A stretch of 64,000 nucleotides of DNA from Lachnospiraceae bacterium (GTDB lineage Bacteria; Bacillota; Clostridia; Lachnospirales; Lachnospiraceae), in the NCBI GenBank assembly GCA_015056915.1, contig SVFK01000013.1, positions 1-64,000 of the forward strand, in the 5' to 3' direction. Both the position numbers and the translations under genes were made by a program. This document shows, in pieces, positions 1 through 9,132 of this stretch (its first letter is position 1; the number at the start of each line of letters is the position of its first letter). The notes below the pieces were generated by a model, which saw only the letters and a program-made list of their open reading frames with translations, was not told where the DNA came from and made no database searches.

Positions 1-10
1 TAAGGAGAGT

Positions 11-385
11 ATGAAGATGGTTAGAAAAGAATCTAGACAGGCAGTTCGTGTTAAAAAGCACATGAAAATTCGTAACCGCTTCAGCGGCACTGCTGAAAGA
101 CCTCGTCTTGCAGTGTTCAGAAGCAATAATCATATGTATGCTCAAATTATCGACGATACAGTTGGCAACACTTTAGCATCTGCATCCACTCTTGAGAAAG
201 AGATTAAGGCAGAGCTGGAAAAGACCAATAACGTTGATGCAGCAGCATATTTGGGAACTGTAATTGCTAAGAGAGCAATTGAAAAAGGTATCAAGGAAGT
301 TGTTTTTGATAGAGGCGGCTTTATATACCAGGGTAAAATCGCAGCATTAGCTGATGCAGCCAGAGAAGCTGGCTTGGAATTCTAG
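11..385 (+). CDS. rplR: 50S ribosomal protein L18 (uL18)
   Basis: This is the 5S rRNA-binding protein of the large-subunit central protuberance. At 124 aa it is full length for bacterial L18. The basic N-terminus, the [19 protein letters not shown] stretch near residues 31-49 and the C-terminal [20 protein letters not shown] are family hallmarks. An AAGGAG Shine-Dalgarno sequence lies just upstream, and the TAA at 1-3 is probably the stop of rplF, which lies outside the window. It is the first visible gene of the spc operon and is followed by rpsE after 20 bp. Confidence 0.97.
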   Translation: MKMVRKESRQAVRVKKHMKIRNRFSGTAERPRLAVFRSNNHMYAQIIDDTVGNTLASASTLEKEIKAELEKTNNVDAAAYLGTVIAKRAIEKGIKEVVFDRGGFIYQGKIAALADAAREAGLEF

Positions 386-405
386 GAAAGGAAGAGGAGT
401 ACACC

Positions 406-915
406 ATGAAACATACAATCATAGATGCAAGCCAGTTAGAATTAACTGATAAGGTTGTTACCATCAAGCGTGTAACCAAAACCGTTAAGGGTGGTCGTAA
501 TATGCGTTTCACCGCACTTGTAGTAGTAGGTGACGGTAACGGTCATGTAGGCGCTGGACTTGGTAAGGCTGTTGAAATTCCCGAAGCTATCCGTAAGGGA
601 AAGGAAGATGCTGTAAAGCATCTTGTAAAGATTGCGCTGGATGAGAACAATTCCGTTACACATGACTTCATTGGTAAGTATGGTTCTGCAAGCGTTCTGT
701 TAAAGAAGGCTCCTGAAGGTACCGGTATCATCGCTGGTGGTCCTGCTCGTGTGGTTTGTGAGCTTGCAGGTATCAAGAATATCCGTACAAAGTCTTTAGG
801 CTCCAACAACAAGCAGAATGTTGTTCTGGCAACCATTACCGGTTTAAGTCAGCTGAAGGCTCCCGAAGAAGTAGCAAAGAACCGCGGCAAATCTGTTGAA
901 GAGGTTTTAGCTTAA
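406..915 (+). CDS. rpsE: 30S ribosomal protein S5 (uS5)
   Basis: S5 is a small-subunit protein involved in translational accuracy and mRNA unwinding. Its 169 aa show an N-terminal double-stranded RNA-binding fold ([19 protein letters not shown], with [14 protein letters not shown] following) and the C-terminal S5 domain ([19 protein letters not shown]). An AGGAAAGGAAGAGG purine tract precedes the ATG. It lies between rplR and rpmD in canonical spc order. Confidence 0.97.
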   Translation: MKHTIIDASQLELTDKVVTIKRVTKTVKGGRNMRFTALVVVGDGNGHVGAGLGKAVEIPEAIRKGKEDAVKHLVKIALDENNSVTHDFIGKYGSASVLLKKAPEGTGIIAGGPARVVCELAGIKNIRTKSLGSNNKQNVVLATITGLSQLKAPEEVAKNRGKSVEEVLA

Positions 916-931
916 GGAAAGGAGAACAACA

Positions 932-1117
932 ATGGCAGATAAGAAATTAAAGATCACTTTGGTAAAGTCCGTTATCGGTGCTGTACCGAAGAATAGAGCA
1001 ACTGTTGAATCTATGGGCCTTCGTAAAATCGGCAAGTCCATAATACTTCCTGATAATGAAGCTACAAGAGGACAGATTCGTCAGATTAGCCACTTAATTA
1101 AAGTTGAAGAAGTTTAA
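932..1117 (+). CDS. rpmD: 50S ribosomal protein L30 (uL30)
   Basis: This 61-aa protein matches the usual size of bacterial L30. [11 protein letters not shown] at the N-terminus and [13 protein letters not shown] are typical L30 motifs. It starts 16 bp after rpsE behind AGGAAAGGAG and is followed closely by rplO. Canonical spc-operon placement supports the call. Confidence 0.96.
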   Translation: MADKKLKITLVKSVIGAVPKNRATVESMGLRKIGKSIILPDNEATRGQIRQISHLIKVEEV

Positions 1118-1136
1118 CAAAAAGGAGGTGTTAGGA

Positions 1137-1577
1137 ATGGAATTATCCAATTTAAGACCTGCAGAAGGTTCCAAACACAGTGATAATTTTAGAAAAGGCC
1201 GTGGTCACGGTTCAGGAAATGGTAAGACTGCTGGTAAGGGTCACAAGGGACAGAAGGCTCGTTCTGGAGCTCCCAGACCTGGTTTTGAAGGTGGTCAGAT
1301 GCCTTTATACAGACGTATTCCTAAGAGAGGTTTCACCAACAGAAATACTAAGGAAATCGTTGCAATTAATGTAAGTGCTCTGGAATGCTTTGATAACGGT
1401 ACAACCGTTGATGTTAATGCATTAATCGAGGCTGGTATCGTTAAGAATCCCAGAGATGGTGTTAAGATACTCGGAAACGGAGAACTTACCAAAAAGCTTG
1501 ATGTTAAGGTAGACGCATTCAGTGCATCTGCAAAGGAAAAAATCGAAGCTCTTGGTGGAACTGCTGAGGTGATGTAA
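1137..1577 (+). CDS. rplO: 50S ribosomal protein L15 (uL15)
   Basis: L15 is a late-assembly protein of the large subunit. I chose the ATG at 1137 because AAAGGAGG lies about 7 nt upstream and the protein then begins [12 protein letters not shown], the family start. The upstream in-frame ATG at 1104 lies inside rpmD. The Gly/Arg/Lys-rich N-terminal extension ([19 protein letters not shown]) threads into rRNA in this family. The stop codon overlaps the secY start as TAATG, which suggests translational coupling. Confidence 0.96.
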   Translation: MELSNLRPAEGSKHSDNFRKGRGHGSGNGKTAGKGHKGQKARSGAPRPGFEGGQMPLYRRIPKRGFTNRNTKEIVAINVSALECFDNGTTVDVNALIEAGIVKNPRDGVKILGNGELTKKLDVKVDAFSASAKEKIEALGGTAEVM

Positions 1578-2890
1578 TGTTTACAACGCTGAAAAACGCA
1601 TTTAAAATTAAAGAAATCAGACAGAAAATACTCTTTACACTGGCAATGTTAGTTGTGATTCGTATCGGATCACAGCTTCCCGTGCCGGGAGTAAACACAG
1701 CCTATTTTGCTCAATGGTTTGCGGCTCAGGCAGGTGGTGCGTTCAGTTTCTTTGATGCGATTACCGGTGGTTCTTTCGCGAGCATGGCTATTTTAGCATT
1801 AGGTATTAATCCTTATATTACTTCATCCATTATTATGCAGCTGCTCACCATTGCAATTCCCAAGCTTGAGGAAATGCAGAAGGATGGTGAGGACGGCAGA
1901 AAGAAGATTGCATCTATCACCAGATATGTGACAGTTGCACTTGCCTTGATTCAGGCAACTGCTATGGCTGTAGGTTTTGGAAATCAGGGATATTTGATTG
2001 AATACAATGCAATGAGTGTAATTACTGCGGTTGCTGCACTTACTGCAGGTAGTGCATTCCTGATGTGGATTGGTGAAAGAATTACGGAAAAGGGTGTTGG
2101 AAATGGTATTTCCATTGTGTTGGTAATCAATATTATTTCCAGACTGCCTCAAGATTTGAGCAATTTATTTGACCAGTTTGTAATTGGTAAGGCGCCGGCA
2201 ACAGCAATTCTTGCAGCGGTAATCATTATTGCAATTATTGTTGCAATGGTAGTACTTGTTATCATCTTAAACGGTGGTGTTCGTAAGATTCCGGTGCAGT
2301 ATGCAAAGAAGGTTCAGGGTAGAAAGATGGTTGGCGGACAGACCTCCAACATCCCCATGAAGGTTAATACCTCCGGTGTTATCCCTGTTATCTTTGCTTC
2401 CTCCCTGTTGCAGTTTCCTATTATCATCAGCTCCTTTGTAGGATATCAGGGTACGGGTGTATGGAGTGAAATATTAAAGGGCTTGAATTCCCAGTATTGG
2501 TGTAATCCCAGCATGCCGATTTATTCCATCGGATTACTGGTATACATTTTACTGATTGTGTTCTTTGCATATTTCTATACTTCCATTACCTTCAATCCTT
2601 TGATGATTGCTGATAATATGAAGAAGCAGGGCGGATTCATCCCCGGTATCAGACCTGGTAAGCCTACCAGTGATTACTTGAACAGGGTTCTGAACCATAT
2701 TGTATTTATCGGAGCAGTTGGTTTGATTATTGTTTCAGTAATTCCTTTCATCTTTAACGGTGTGTTTGGCGCAAGCGTATCCTTTGGCGGTACAAGCCTT
2801 ATCATTATCGTAAGTGTTATTTTGGAAACCATGAAACAGATTGAATCTCAGATGCTGGTTCGTAATTACAAAGGTTTCTTAGAAGATTAA
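1577..2890 (+). CDS. secY: Protein translocase subunit SecY
   Basis: SecY is the central channel of the Sec translocon in the cytoplasmic membrane. At 437 aa with about ten hydrophobic segments it is full length. The N-terminal LFTLAMLVVIRIGSQLPVPG, the plug and TM2 region (FFDAITGGSFASMAILALGI), and the cytoplasmic loop with VQYAKKVQGRKMVGGQ are diagnostic. It shares its first base with the rplO stop. A hairpin terminator follows immediately, so secY appears to close this transcription unit before adk starts from its own promoter. Confidence 0.97.
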   Translation: MFTTLKNAFKIKEIRQKILFTLAMLVVIRIGSQLPVPGVNTAYFAQWFAAQAGGAFSFFDAITGGSFASMAILALGINPYITSSIIMQLLTIAIPKLEEMQKDGEDGRKKIASITRYVTVALALIQATAMAVGFGNQGYLIEYNAMSVITAVAALTAGSAFLMWIGERITEKGVGNGISIVLVINIISRLPQDLSNLFDQFVIGKAPATAILAAVIIIAIIVAMVVLVIILNGGVRKIPVQYAKKVQGRKMVGGQTSNIPMKVNTSGVIPVIFASSLLQFPIIISSFVGYQGTGVWSEILKGLNSQYWCNPSMPIYSIGLLVYILLIVFFAYFYTSITFNPLMIADNMKKQGGFIPGIRPGKPTSDYLNRVLNHIVFIGAVGLIIVSVIPFIFNGVFGASVSFGGTSLIIIVSVILETMKQIESQMLVRNYKGFLED

Positions 2891-2902
2891 GAGAAGTTTA
2901 GT

Positions 2903-2945
2903 ACATATCCGGATGATGAAAATCATTCGGATATGTTTGTTTTTA
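2903..2945 (+). terminator. Intrinsic terminator after secY
   Basis: A stem of about 15 bp (ACATATCCG plus GATGAT pairing with ATCATT plus CGGATATGT, with a GAAA loop) is followed by TTGTTTTT. It separates the spc-like unit ending in secY from the adk promoter immediately downstream. Confidence 0.75.
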
Positions 2946-2948
2946 ATA

Positions 2949-2977
2949 TTGCAAAGTGATTTTAAAAAAGTTAAAAT
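2949..2977 (+). promoter_or_regulatory. Sigma-A-like promoter for adk-map
   Basis: TTGCAA and TAAAAT are separated by exactly 17 nt, directly after the secY terminator. The roughly 90-nt untranslated leader that follows contains two short hairpins (GAACG/CGTTC near 3001 and GAAAGCA/TGCTTTC near 3037). Confidence 0.65.
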
Positions 2978-3070
2978 AAAAATGTTAGGCTAAAGATAAA
3001 GGAACGGAAGAGAAGCGTTCTGTATATGGTATGGCAGAAAGCATAATGCTTTCGGAACGGAGGATATGAA

Positions 3071-3712
3071 ATGAAGATTATTATGTTAGGCGCACCCGGT
3101 GCCGGCAAGGGTACTCAGGCTAAAATGATTGCAGAAAAGTATGGTATTCCCCATGTGTCTACAGGAGACATTTTCCGTGCAAATATTAAGAACGGAACAG
3201 AATTGGGAATGGAAGCTAAAAAATATATGGATCAAGGTATGTTGGTTCCTGATGAATTGACAGTAAAGATTCTACTGGACAGAGTGGCACAGGCGGATTG
3301 TGCAAATGGCTATGTGCTTGATGGTTTCCCGAGAACCATTCCGCAGGCTGAGGTTCTTGATAAGGCACTCTCTGAGCTGGGAGATGCGATTGATTTCGCT
3401 ATTAATGTAGATGTACCTGATGAGAATATTGTAAAGAGAATGTCCGGCAGACGTGCATGTCTGGCATGTGGCGCTACATATCATATTGAGCATATTCCTC
3501 CGAAGCAGGAAGGTGTATGTGATAAATGTGCACAGGCTCTGGTGCTTCGTGATGACGATAAACCTGAGACCGTGCTGAACCGTTTGCAGGTATATCATGA
3601 CCAGACCCAGCCTTTGATTGATTTTTATACCGGAAAGGGCGTTTTAAAGACCGTAGACGGTACAGTTGATATGATGGATGTATTTGCTGCAATAGTAGCA
3701 ATTCTGAGCTAA
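3071..3712 (+). CDS. adk: Adenylate kinase
   Basis: It interconverts ATP plus AMP and two ADP in the cytosol. The P-loop GAPGAGKGT is at residues 7-15, the NMP-binding region contains STGDIFR, and DGFPRT is at 84-89. The LID domain is the zinc type: Cys130, Cys133, Cys150 and Cys153 form a C-x2-C...C-x2-C site, common in Gram-positives. At 213 aa it is the normal length. It sits 45 bp before map, as in other Firmicutes. Confidence 0.97.
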   Translation: MKIIMLGAPGAGKGTQAKMIAEKYGIPHVSTGDIFRANIKNGTELGMEAKKYMDQGMLVPDELTVKILLDRVAQADCANGYVLDGFPRTIPQAEVLDKALSELGDAIDFAINVDVPDENIVKRMSGRRACLACGATYHIEHIPPKQEGVCDKCAQALVLRDDDKPETVLNRLQVYHDQTQPLIDFYTGKGVLKTVDGTVDMMDVFAAIVAILS

Positions 3713-3757
3713 TATGACCAAATAGAATGGTCAGTGAGAAAGGAAGATATGTAATAA

Positions 3758-4510
3758 ATGGCTGTGACAATCAAATCTCAACGTGAAATCGAACTGATGC
3801 GCGAATCCTGTAGACTCCTTGCGATTGTGCACAAGGAAATGGAGGAGAGTATTCGTCCAGGCATGTCTACCCTAGAGATTGATACACTTGGAGACACCTT
3901 AATTCGTAAGCTGGGATGTATTCCCAACTTCAAGAATTATAATGGGTATCCGGCAAGTGTTTGTGTATCGGTCAATGATGAGGTGGTGCATGGTATTCCC
4001 AGTAAGCATCGTATTTTGCAGGAAGGAGACATCGTAAGCTTGGATGCAGGTCTGATTTACAAGGGCTATCATTCCGATGCTGCAAGAACCCATGCTGTTG
4101 GCAATATCAGTGAGGAAGCCAGACTTTTAATAGAGCGTACTCGTGAGAGCTTTTTTGCCGGAATAAAGATGGCAAAGGCTGGAAATCATTTATATGATAT
4201 TTCCAACGCTATTGATGCATATATTAAGCCCTTTGGATATGGTATTGTAAGAGATCTGGTAGGACACGGAATCGGAACAAGCCTGCATGAAGATCCGCAG
4301 GTGCCGAATTTTGCACAGCGCAGAAGAGGTTTGAAGTTACAGGCAGGTATGACACTGGCTATCGAGCCCATGATTAACATGGGAAGGGCTGATGTGGAAT
4401 GGTTGGATGATGATTGGACAGTTGTTACTGAGGACGGTTCCTGGTCTGCACATTACGAGAATACCATTCTCATTACGGAGGGAGAACCGGAGATTCTGAC
4501 AATGTATTAA
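3758..4510 (+). CDS. map: Methionine aminopeptidase type I
   Basis: It removes the initiator methionine from nascent proteins. All five metal ligands are visible: Asp96 (SLDAG), Asp107 (HSDAART), His170 (GHGIG), Glu203 (AIEPM) and Glu234 (HYENT). His79 is the conserved substrate-side histidine. At 250 aa it is a minimal type I enzyme without an N-terminal zinc finger. It follows adk, with the KOW protein and infA downstream. Confidence 0.97.
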   Translation: MAVTIKSQREIELMRESCRLLAIVHKEMEESIRPGMSTLEIDTLGDTLIRKLGCIPNFKNYNGYPASVCVSVNDEVVHGIPSKHRILQEGDIVSLDAGLIYKGYHSDAARTHAVGNISEEARLLIERTRESFFAGIKMAKAGNHLYDISNAIDAYIKPFGYGIVRDLVGHGIGTSLHEDPQVPNFAQRRRGLKLQAGMTLAIEPMINMGRADVEWLDDDWTVVTEDGSWSAHYENTILITEGEPEILTMY

Positions 4511-4578
4511 GCTGACAGGTATTGACTGTAAGAGAACAGGATGAACCGATTGGTACTTCGAAACGGAGATAAATAAAA

Positions 4579-4839
4579 GTGATGGATTCTTTAATAGGAA
4601 GATTTGCGACCTCCAAGGCGGGGCATGATAAGACACAATTATATGTGATTGTGGCTGATGAAGGAGAATTTGTCAGTCTTTGCGACGGCAGATTAAAAAC
4701 AATCAATAAGCCAAAGAAGAAAAGTAAAAAGCACATACAGCTGACCAATCGGACAGTGAGCAAAGCGCTGCTTCAGAAGCTTTATGATAAAGAGAGAGTG
4801 CTTGATGAAGAAATCAAGTATGAAATAAAAAATTATTAA
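4579..4839 (+). CDS. KOW-domain RNA-binding protein (L14e-like)
   Basis: This small basic protein of about 86 aa has an N-terminal KOW-like segment ([21 protein letters not shown]) and a lysine-rich middle (KPKKKSKK). A protein of this kind sits between map and infA in many Clostridia and is presumed to be a ribosome- or RNA-associated accessory factor; its exact role is not established. The start is ambiguous between GTG 4579 and ATG 4582. The GGAG at 4565-4568 fits the GTG slightly better. Confidence 0.8.
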   Translation: MMDSLIGRFATSKAGHDKTQLYVIVADEGEFVSLCDGRLKTINKPKKKSKKHIQLTNRTVSKALLQKLYDKERVLDEEIKYEIKNY

Positions 4840-4870
4840 TGATTTAACAGGTTTAATATGGAGGAAATGT

Positions 4871-5089
4871 ATGTCTAAAAGTGATGTAATCGAAATCGAA
4901 GGAACAGTAGTTGAGAAATTACCTAATACAATGTTTCGTGTGGAGCTGGAAAACGGACACCGTGTACTTGCTACCATCAGCGGTAAGCTGCGCCAGAATT
5001 TTATCCGTATTCTTCCCGGCGATAAGGTGACATTGGAATTGTCCCCTTATGATTTGACAAAAGGACGTATTATCTGGAGAGATAAATAG
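4871..5089 (+). CDS. infA: Translation initiation factor IF-1
   Basis: This 72-aa OB-fold protein binds the 30S A site during initiation. The start [19 protein letters not shown] and the end [11 protein letters not shown] match the family closely. ATGGAGGAAATGT provides the Shine-Dalgarno sequence. It precedes rpmJ, as usual at the spc/alpha boundary. Confidence 0.97.
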   Translation: MSKSDVIEIEGTVVEKLPNTMFRVELENGHRVLATISGKLRQNFIRILPGDKVTLELSPYDLTKGRIIWRDK

Positions 5090-5169
5090 AAGATAGTTCG
5101 GTTTGCACTGGAATGTGAAGCAGGACAAAATAATATGCTAAAAATTTTGAAATATGTGTGTAAAATGGC

Positions 5170-5198
5170 TTGCAAATGGTAATTTGCTGTGCTATAAT
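5170..5198 (+). promoter_or_regulatory. Sigma-A promoter for rpmJ and the alpha operon
   Basis: TTGCAA, a 17-nt spacer and a perfect TATAAT lie 33 bp upstream of the rpmJ start. This would give rpmJ-rpsM-rpsK-rpsD-rpoA-rplQ its own transcription start, independent of read-through from infA. Confidence 0.8.
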
Positions 5199-5231
5199 GT
5201 AAAACGGTCTTTTTTGAAAGGAGGGTTTAAC

Positions 5232-5345
5232 ATGAAAGTTAGATCATCAGTAAAACCGATTTGCGAAAAATGCAAAATCATCAAGAGAAAAGGACGCATC
5301 AGAGTAATCTGTGAGAATCCGAAACACAAACAGAGACAGGGATAA
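5232..5345 (+). CDS. rpmJ: 50S ribosomal protein L36 (bL36)
   Basis: This 37-aa zinc-ribbon protein begins [15 protein letters not shown]. It has the C-x2-C and C...H ligands (Cys11, Cys14, Cys27, His32), so it is the zinc-binding C+ form. The ATG at 5232 follows AAAGGAGGG. The longer frame starting at 5154 runs through the promoter and is not used. Confidence 0.96.
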   Translation: MKVRSSVKPICEKCKIIKRKGRIRVICENPKHKQRQG

Positions 5346-5776
5346 TCACCACTTGATTTTATTTTAAATCAGGATGTGAGTTCTTGTTCTGTTATTATGT
5401 GCGGCTGAACCGACGTGTTTTGGATGCGTCGATTATCATAATATAGGATAGAGCTTACGGGAGATTACTTGTTGATACCAGAACAAAAAGAAAATCTAAA
5501 ATTTTAGAATACAAAATTTAAGATTTTCTATGTTTTGTTCCGAGAAATGCATAAATGCATTTCTCCCTAATTGACCTAATGTCATAGGAAAGGAACTGAC
5601 GTGGACTGGAAAGATCGGAGAGTGTCCGGTTGGGTGAAAGCCCCAATCAATTAGTAACTGAATATGCGTACAATTAACAGACCAAACGTACGCAAGTGCT
5701 GCAGGCTTTGTGAGCATAAGGTTTGCAGGAAGAAACCCATGACAGTTTTAATGTCAGGAAAATGGAGGAAACGTAA
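5346..5776 (+). promoter_or_regulatory. Structured untranslated spacer/leader before rpsM
   Basis: This 431-nt stretch has no credible ORF but several helices. TTGTTCTG near 5383 can pair with CAGAACAA near 5478, enclosing a CGACG/CGTCG hairpin. A nearly continuous AT helix runs about 5490-5531. A perfect 11-bp hairpin (GAGAAATGCAT/ATGCATTTCTC) lies at 5542-5565. Further short stems (GTTGGG/CCCAAT near 5630) precede the GGAGG of rpsM. It resembles a ribosomal-protein autoregulatory leader. Because rpsD (S4) is in this operon, S4 control is a reasonable inference but is unproven. Confidence 0.5.
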
Positions 5777-6148
5777 ATGGCTCGTATCGCAGGTGTTGAC
5801 TTACCTAGAGAAAAACGAATTGAGATCGGTTTGACTTATGTTTATGGAATCGGCAGACCTACCGCTACTAAGATTTTAGTAGAGGCTGGCGTAAATCCCG
5901 ATACCAGAGTAAGAGACATTACCGACGAAGAAGTTAAGAAAATCACAGAAGCAATCGAAAGTCTCGGAGTAATGGTAGAAGGTGATTTGAGAAGAGAAAT
6001 CGCTCTGAACATCAAGAGACTTCAGGAAATCGGATGCTATCGTGGTATTCGTCATCGTAAAGGACTTCCTGTTCGTGGTCAGAAGACAAAGACCAATGCA
6101 AGAACTCGTAAGGGTCCTAAGCGTACCGTTGCAAATAAGAAGAAATAA
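5777..6148 (+). CDS. rpsM: 30S ribosomal protein S13 (uS13)
   Basis: This 123-aa head protein of the 30S subunit contacts the P-site tRNA. The N-terminus [21 protein letters not shown], the helix-turn region [11 protein letters not shown] and the basic tail ([17 protein letters not shown]) identify it. ATGGAGG lies upstream. It is the first gene after the structured spacer, the position where translational control of the alpha operon acts in other bacteria. Confidence 0.97.
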   Translation: MARIAGVDLPREKRIEIGLTYVYGIGRPTATKILVEAGVNPDTRVRDITDEEVKKITEAIESLGVMVEGDLRREIALNIKRLQEIGCYRGIRHRKGLPVRGQKTKTNARTRKGPKRTVANKKK

Positions 6149-6241
6149 GACGGCGCTCTAAATTGTAACTGTAACATAGAATGTGGGCATTCATCAGAAT
6201 GCGATACACTCTTAAAAATGAGAAAGTAGGTTAGTTTAAAA

Positions 6242-6640
6242 ATGGCTAAAAAAGTTGCAACTAAAAAAGTAACAAAAAAGCGTGTTAAGAAAAACGTTGA
6301 ACGCGGACAGGCACATATTCAGTCTTCTTTTAACAATACAATCGTTACATTGACAGATGCTGAAGGTAATGCTCTTAGCTGGGCAAGTGCCGGTGGTCTT
6401 GGTTTTAGAGGTTCAAGGAAATCTACTCCATATGCTGCACAGATGGCAGCAGAAACAGCTACAAAGGCTGCTTTAGTACATGGACTTAAGACCGTAGACG
6501 TATTTGTAAAGGGTCCTGGTTCAGGACGTGAAGCAGCAATCAGAGCATTGTCTGCAAGTGGTTTGGAAGTAGTAAGTATCCGTGACGTAACTCCGGTTCC
6601 TCACAACGGATGCCGTCCTCCTAAGCGTCGTCGCGTTTAG
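6242..6640 (+). CDS. rpsK: 30S ribosomal protein S11 (uS11)
   Basis: S11 is a platform protein of 132 aa. The core [20 protein letters not shown] and the C-terminal [17 protein letters not shown] are hallmarks. The N-terminus carries an unusually lysine-rich repeat ([17 protein letters not shown]), a lineage-typical extension. The spacing to rpsM is 93 bp with no clear promoter. Confidence 0.96.
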   Translation: MAKKVATKKVTKKRVKKNVERGQAHIQSSFNNTIVTLTDAEGNALSWASAGGLGFRGSRKSTPYAAQMAAETATKAALVHGLKTVDVFVKGPGSGREAAIRALSASGLEVVSIRDVTPVPHNGCRPPKRRRV

Positions 6641-6725
6641 TCGAGGATACAATTGATAACATAAGGTTGGATGAAGGTATTAATAATACTGTAAACAAAC
6701 ATTAAAAGAAGGGAAAATAAGAAAA

Positions 6726-7319
6726 ATGGCAGTAAATCGTGTACCCGTACTGAAAAGATGTAGATCTCTTGGCCTTGAGCCTTCCTATTTAGGATATGAC
6801 AAAAAGTCTAACAGAACCAATGCAAGAGCTGGTAAGAAGGTTAGTGAATACGGTCTTCAGTTGCGTGAGAAGCAGAAAGCTAAGTTTATTTATGGTGTGT
6901 TAGAGAAGCCTTTCAGAAATTACTATGAGAAGGCTGATAGAATGAAAGGTATGACTGGTGAGAACCTGATGGTTATGCTGGAAACCAGACTTGACAGCGT
7001 AGTCTTCAGAATGGGCTTTGCAAGAACCAGAAGAGAGGCTAGACAGGTTGTTGGTCACAAGCACGTTATGGTAAACGGCAAGGTGGTTAACATTCCTTCT
7101 TACTTAATCAAAGCTGGTGACGTTATCGAAATCAGCGAAAAAGCAAAATCCTTACAGAGATATAAAGACATCGTTGAAGTAACCGGTGGAAGATTAGTAC
7201 CTGAGTGGATGGATGTAGACATCGAAGGCTTAAAGGGTACCATCAAGAACCTTCCTACCAGAGAAATGATTGATGTTCCTGTAAACGAGATGCTTATCGT
7301 CGAGTTATACTCTAAATAA
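6726..7319 (+). CDS. rpsD: 30S ribosomal protein S4 (uS4)
   Basis: S4 is a primary 16S-binding assembly protein of 197 aa. The central S4 RNA-binding motif lies around residues 91-140 (LDSVVFRMGFARTRREARQV, then GHKHVMVNGKVVNIPSY). In this lineage rpsD lies in the alpha operon, as in E. coli, rather than alone as in Bacillus. A hairpin terminator follows before rpoA. Confidence 0.97.
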   Translation: MAVNRVPVLKRCRSLGLEPSYLGYDKKSNRTNARAGKKVSEYGLQLREKQKAKFIYGVLEKPFRNYYEKADRMKGMTGENLMVMLETRLDSVVFRMGFARTRREARQVVGHKHVMVNGKVVNIPSYLIKAGDVIEISEKAKSLQRYKDIVEVTGGRLVPEWMDVDIEGLKGTIKNLPTREMIDVPVNEMLIVELYSK

Positions 7320-7328
7320 GCTCTATAA

Positions 7329-7365
7329 CCTAGGCACCCTTGTGTGGTGCCTAGGAGTTTCTTTT
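7329..7365 (+). terminator. Intra-operon hairpin terminator between rpsD and rpoA
   Basis: A perfect 10-bp stem (CCTAGGCACC/GGTGCCTAGG) with a 7-nt loop is followed by AGTTTCTTTT. It would attenuate transcription between the ribosomal genes and rpoA. I see no strong promoter in the short gap to rpoA, so partial read-through seems to be the design. Confidence 0.7.
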
Positions 7366-7391
7366 AGAAATCGTAAAGGAGGGTATTTGCA

Positions 7392-8348
7392 GTGTTTGAT
7401 TTTGAAAGACCTAATATTGAGGTTGCTGAGATTTCAGAAGACAAAAAGTACGGTAAATTCGTAGTTGAGCCTTTAGAAAGAGGTTATGGTATTACTTTGG
7501 GCAACTCCCTTAGAAGAATCATGCTTTCCTCTCTTCCCGGTGCTGCTGTAAGTCAGGTGAAGATTGAAGGTGTGTTGCATGAGTTCAGCTCTATCCCGGG
7601 CGTAAAGGAAGATGTTACTGAGATTATCATGAACATCAAGAGCCTTGCTATCAAGAATAGCAGCGAAACTAATGAAGCTAAGACTGCTTACATTGAGTTT
7701 GAAGGCGAAGGCGTTGTTAGAGCTTCTGATATTCAGGTTGACCAGGATATTGAGATTTTGAATCCTGATTTAGTGATTGCTACCTTGAGCGGTAAGGACA
7801 CCAAGCTTTACATGGAGCTGACTATCACCAAGGGTCGTGGTTATGTAAGTGCTGACAAGAATAAGAATGAGGATTTACCGATTGGCGTTATTGCCATCGA
7901 TTCAATCTATACACCTGTAGAAAGAGTTAACGTTACTGTTGAAAATACCCGTGTAGGTCAGATTACAGATTATGATAAGCTGACACTGGATGTCTTCACT
8001 AACGGAACCTTGGTTCCTGATGAAGCTGTCAGCCTTGCTGCAAAGGTACTTAGCGAGCATCTGAGCCTCTTCATTGACTTATCTGAGAATGCCAAGACCG
8101 CAGAGGTTATGGTAGAGAAGGAAGACGATGAGAAGGAAAAGGTACTTGAGATGAGTATCGATGAGTTGGAGTTGTCTGTTCGTTCCTACAACTGCTTGAA
8201 GAGGGCAGGTATCAATACTGTAGAAGAGTTAACTAACAAGACTTCCGAGGATATGATGAAAGTTCGTAATCTGGGACGTAAGTCATTAGAAGAAGTTTTG
8301 GCTAAATTGAAAGAGCTCGGTCTTCAGCTGAATCCCAGCGAAGAGTAA
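7392..8348 (+). CDS. rpoA: DNA-directed RNA polymerase subunit alpha
   Basis: The 318-aa alpha subunit dimerizes to nucleate RNA polymerase assembly. The N-terminal domain contains [20 protein letters not shown] and the C-terminal domain contains [20 protein letters not shown]. The start is GTG (7392), set by AAAGGAGGG 8 nt upstream. It lies downstream of a likely attenuator, with rplQ following after 162 bp. Confidence 0.97.
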   Translation: MFDFERPNIEVAEISEDKKYGKFVVEPLERGYGITLGNSLRRIMLSSLPGAAVSQVKIEGVLHEFSSIPGVKEDVTEIIMNIKSLAIKNSSETNEAKTAYIEFEGEGVVRASDIQVDQDIEILNPDLVIATLSGKDTKLYMELTITKGRGYVSADKNKNEDLPIGVIAIDSIYTPVERVNVTVENTRVGQITDYDKLTLDVFTNGTLVPDEAVSLAAKVLSEHLSLFIDLSENAKTAEVMVEKEDDEKEKVLEMSIDELELSVRSYNCLKRAGINTVEELTNKTSEDMMKVRNLGRKSLEEVLAKLKELGLQLNPSEE

Positions 8349-8510
8349 TAATGTAGGATTTTCCATGCATGATAAATCCAAAGCGTACATGTGTGGTTCA
8401 TCTCTAAATGGAACCAAAATACGGTAATTAAAAGTATGCCGGAGCATTCGGTAAGTAAGTCCAAAGAGCGTGGCCGGATGTACCATGAAATGAGAAAGGA
8501 ATATAAGAAA

Positions 8511-9047
8511 ATGGCAAAGTACAGAAAACTTGGCAGAACATCTGCACAGAGAAAAGCATTATTAAGAAATCAGGTAACTGCACTGATTAACAACGGCAAG
8601 ATTGTTACTACCGAAGCTAAGGCTAAGGAAGTAAGAAAGATTGCTGAAGGTCTTATTGCATTGGCAGTTAAGGAGAAGGACAACTTCGAAATGGTTAAGG
8701 TTACCGCTAAGGTTCCTGTTAAGGACAAAGATGGTAAGAGAGTAAAGGAAGTTGTTGACGGTAAGAAGGTTACCAAGTTTGAATCTGTTGAGAAGGAAAT
8801 CAAGAAGGATATGCCTTCCAGATTACATGCTAGACGTCAGATGCTCAAGGTTTTAAATCCTGTAGTGAATGTTCCCGCTGAAGCAGCAGGAAAGAAGAGA
8901 AACACCAAGGAAGTAGACCTTGTTGCTAAATTGTTTGATGAGTATGCACCTAAGTATGCAGACCGTAAGGGTGGTTACACCAGAATCGTAAAGATTGGTC
9001 AGCGTAAGGGTGATGCTGCTATGGAAGTTGTACTTGAGTTAGTTTAA
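8511..9047 (+). CDS. rplQ: 50S ribosomal protein L17 (bL17), extended form
   Basis: I start at ATG 8511 ([20 protein letters not shown]), which has the family N-terminus and AGAAAGGA upstream. The frame upstream of it has no L17 character. At 178 aa it is about 50-60 residues longer than the usual L17. The extra material is a lysine/valine-rich insertion at about residues 60-130, between [11 protein letters not shown] and the conserved [22 protein letters not shown] end. The gene closes the alpha operon before a strong bidirectional terminator. Confidence 0.94.
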   Translation: MAKYRKLGRTSAQRKALLRNQVTALINNGKIVTTEAKAKEVRKIAEGLIALAVKEKDNFEMVKVTAKVPVKDKDGKRVKEVVDGKKVTKFESVEKEIKKDMPSRLHARRQMLKVLNPVVNVPAEAAGKKRNTKEVDLVAKLFDEYAPKYADRKGGYTRIVKIGQRKGDAAMEVVLELV

Positions 9048-9092
9048 GTTATAGCTACCAACTAATCAAAGGTTAAGTAAAGACAAATAAAG

Positions 9093-9132
9093 AAGAGGTT
9101 TGTAAATGCTTGCATTTACAAACCTCTTTTTT
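9093..9132. terminator. Bidirectional terminator between rplQ and the M15 peptidase gene
   Basis: A 17-bp perfect stem begins AAGAGGTTTGTAAATGC. It is flanked by T-runs in the plus direction (TTTTTTATT) and by A/T-rich sequence on the other side. It separates the convergent rplQ and the minus-strand peptidase gene, whose stop codon lies within 5 bp. Confidence 0.85.

Noticed and set aside
5590..5776. T-box riboswitch or group II intron in the rpsM leader
   Set aside because: GGTGAAAGCC-like words are present, but the T-box antiterminator (GGTGGNACCGCG) is absent and there is no intron domain V or splice-boundary pattern.
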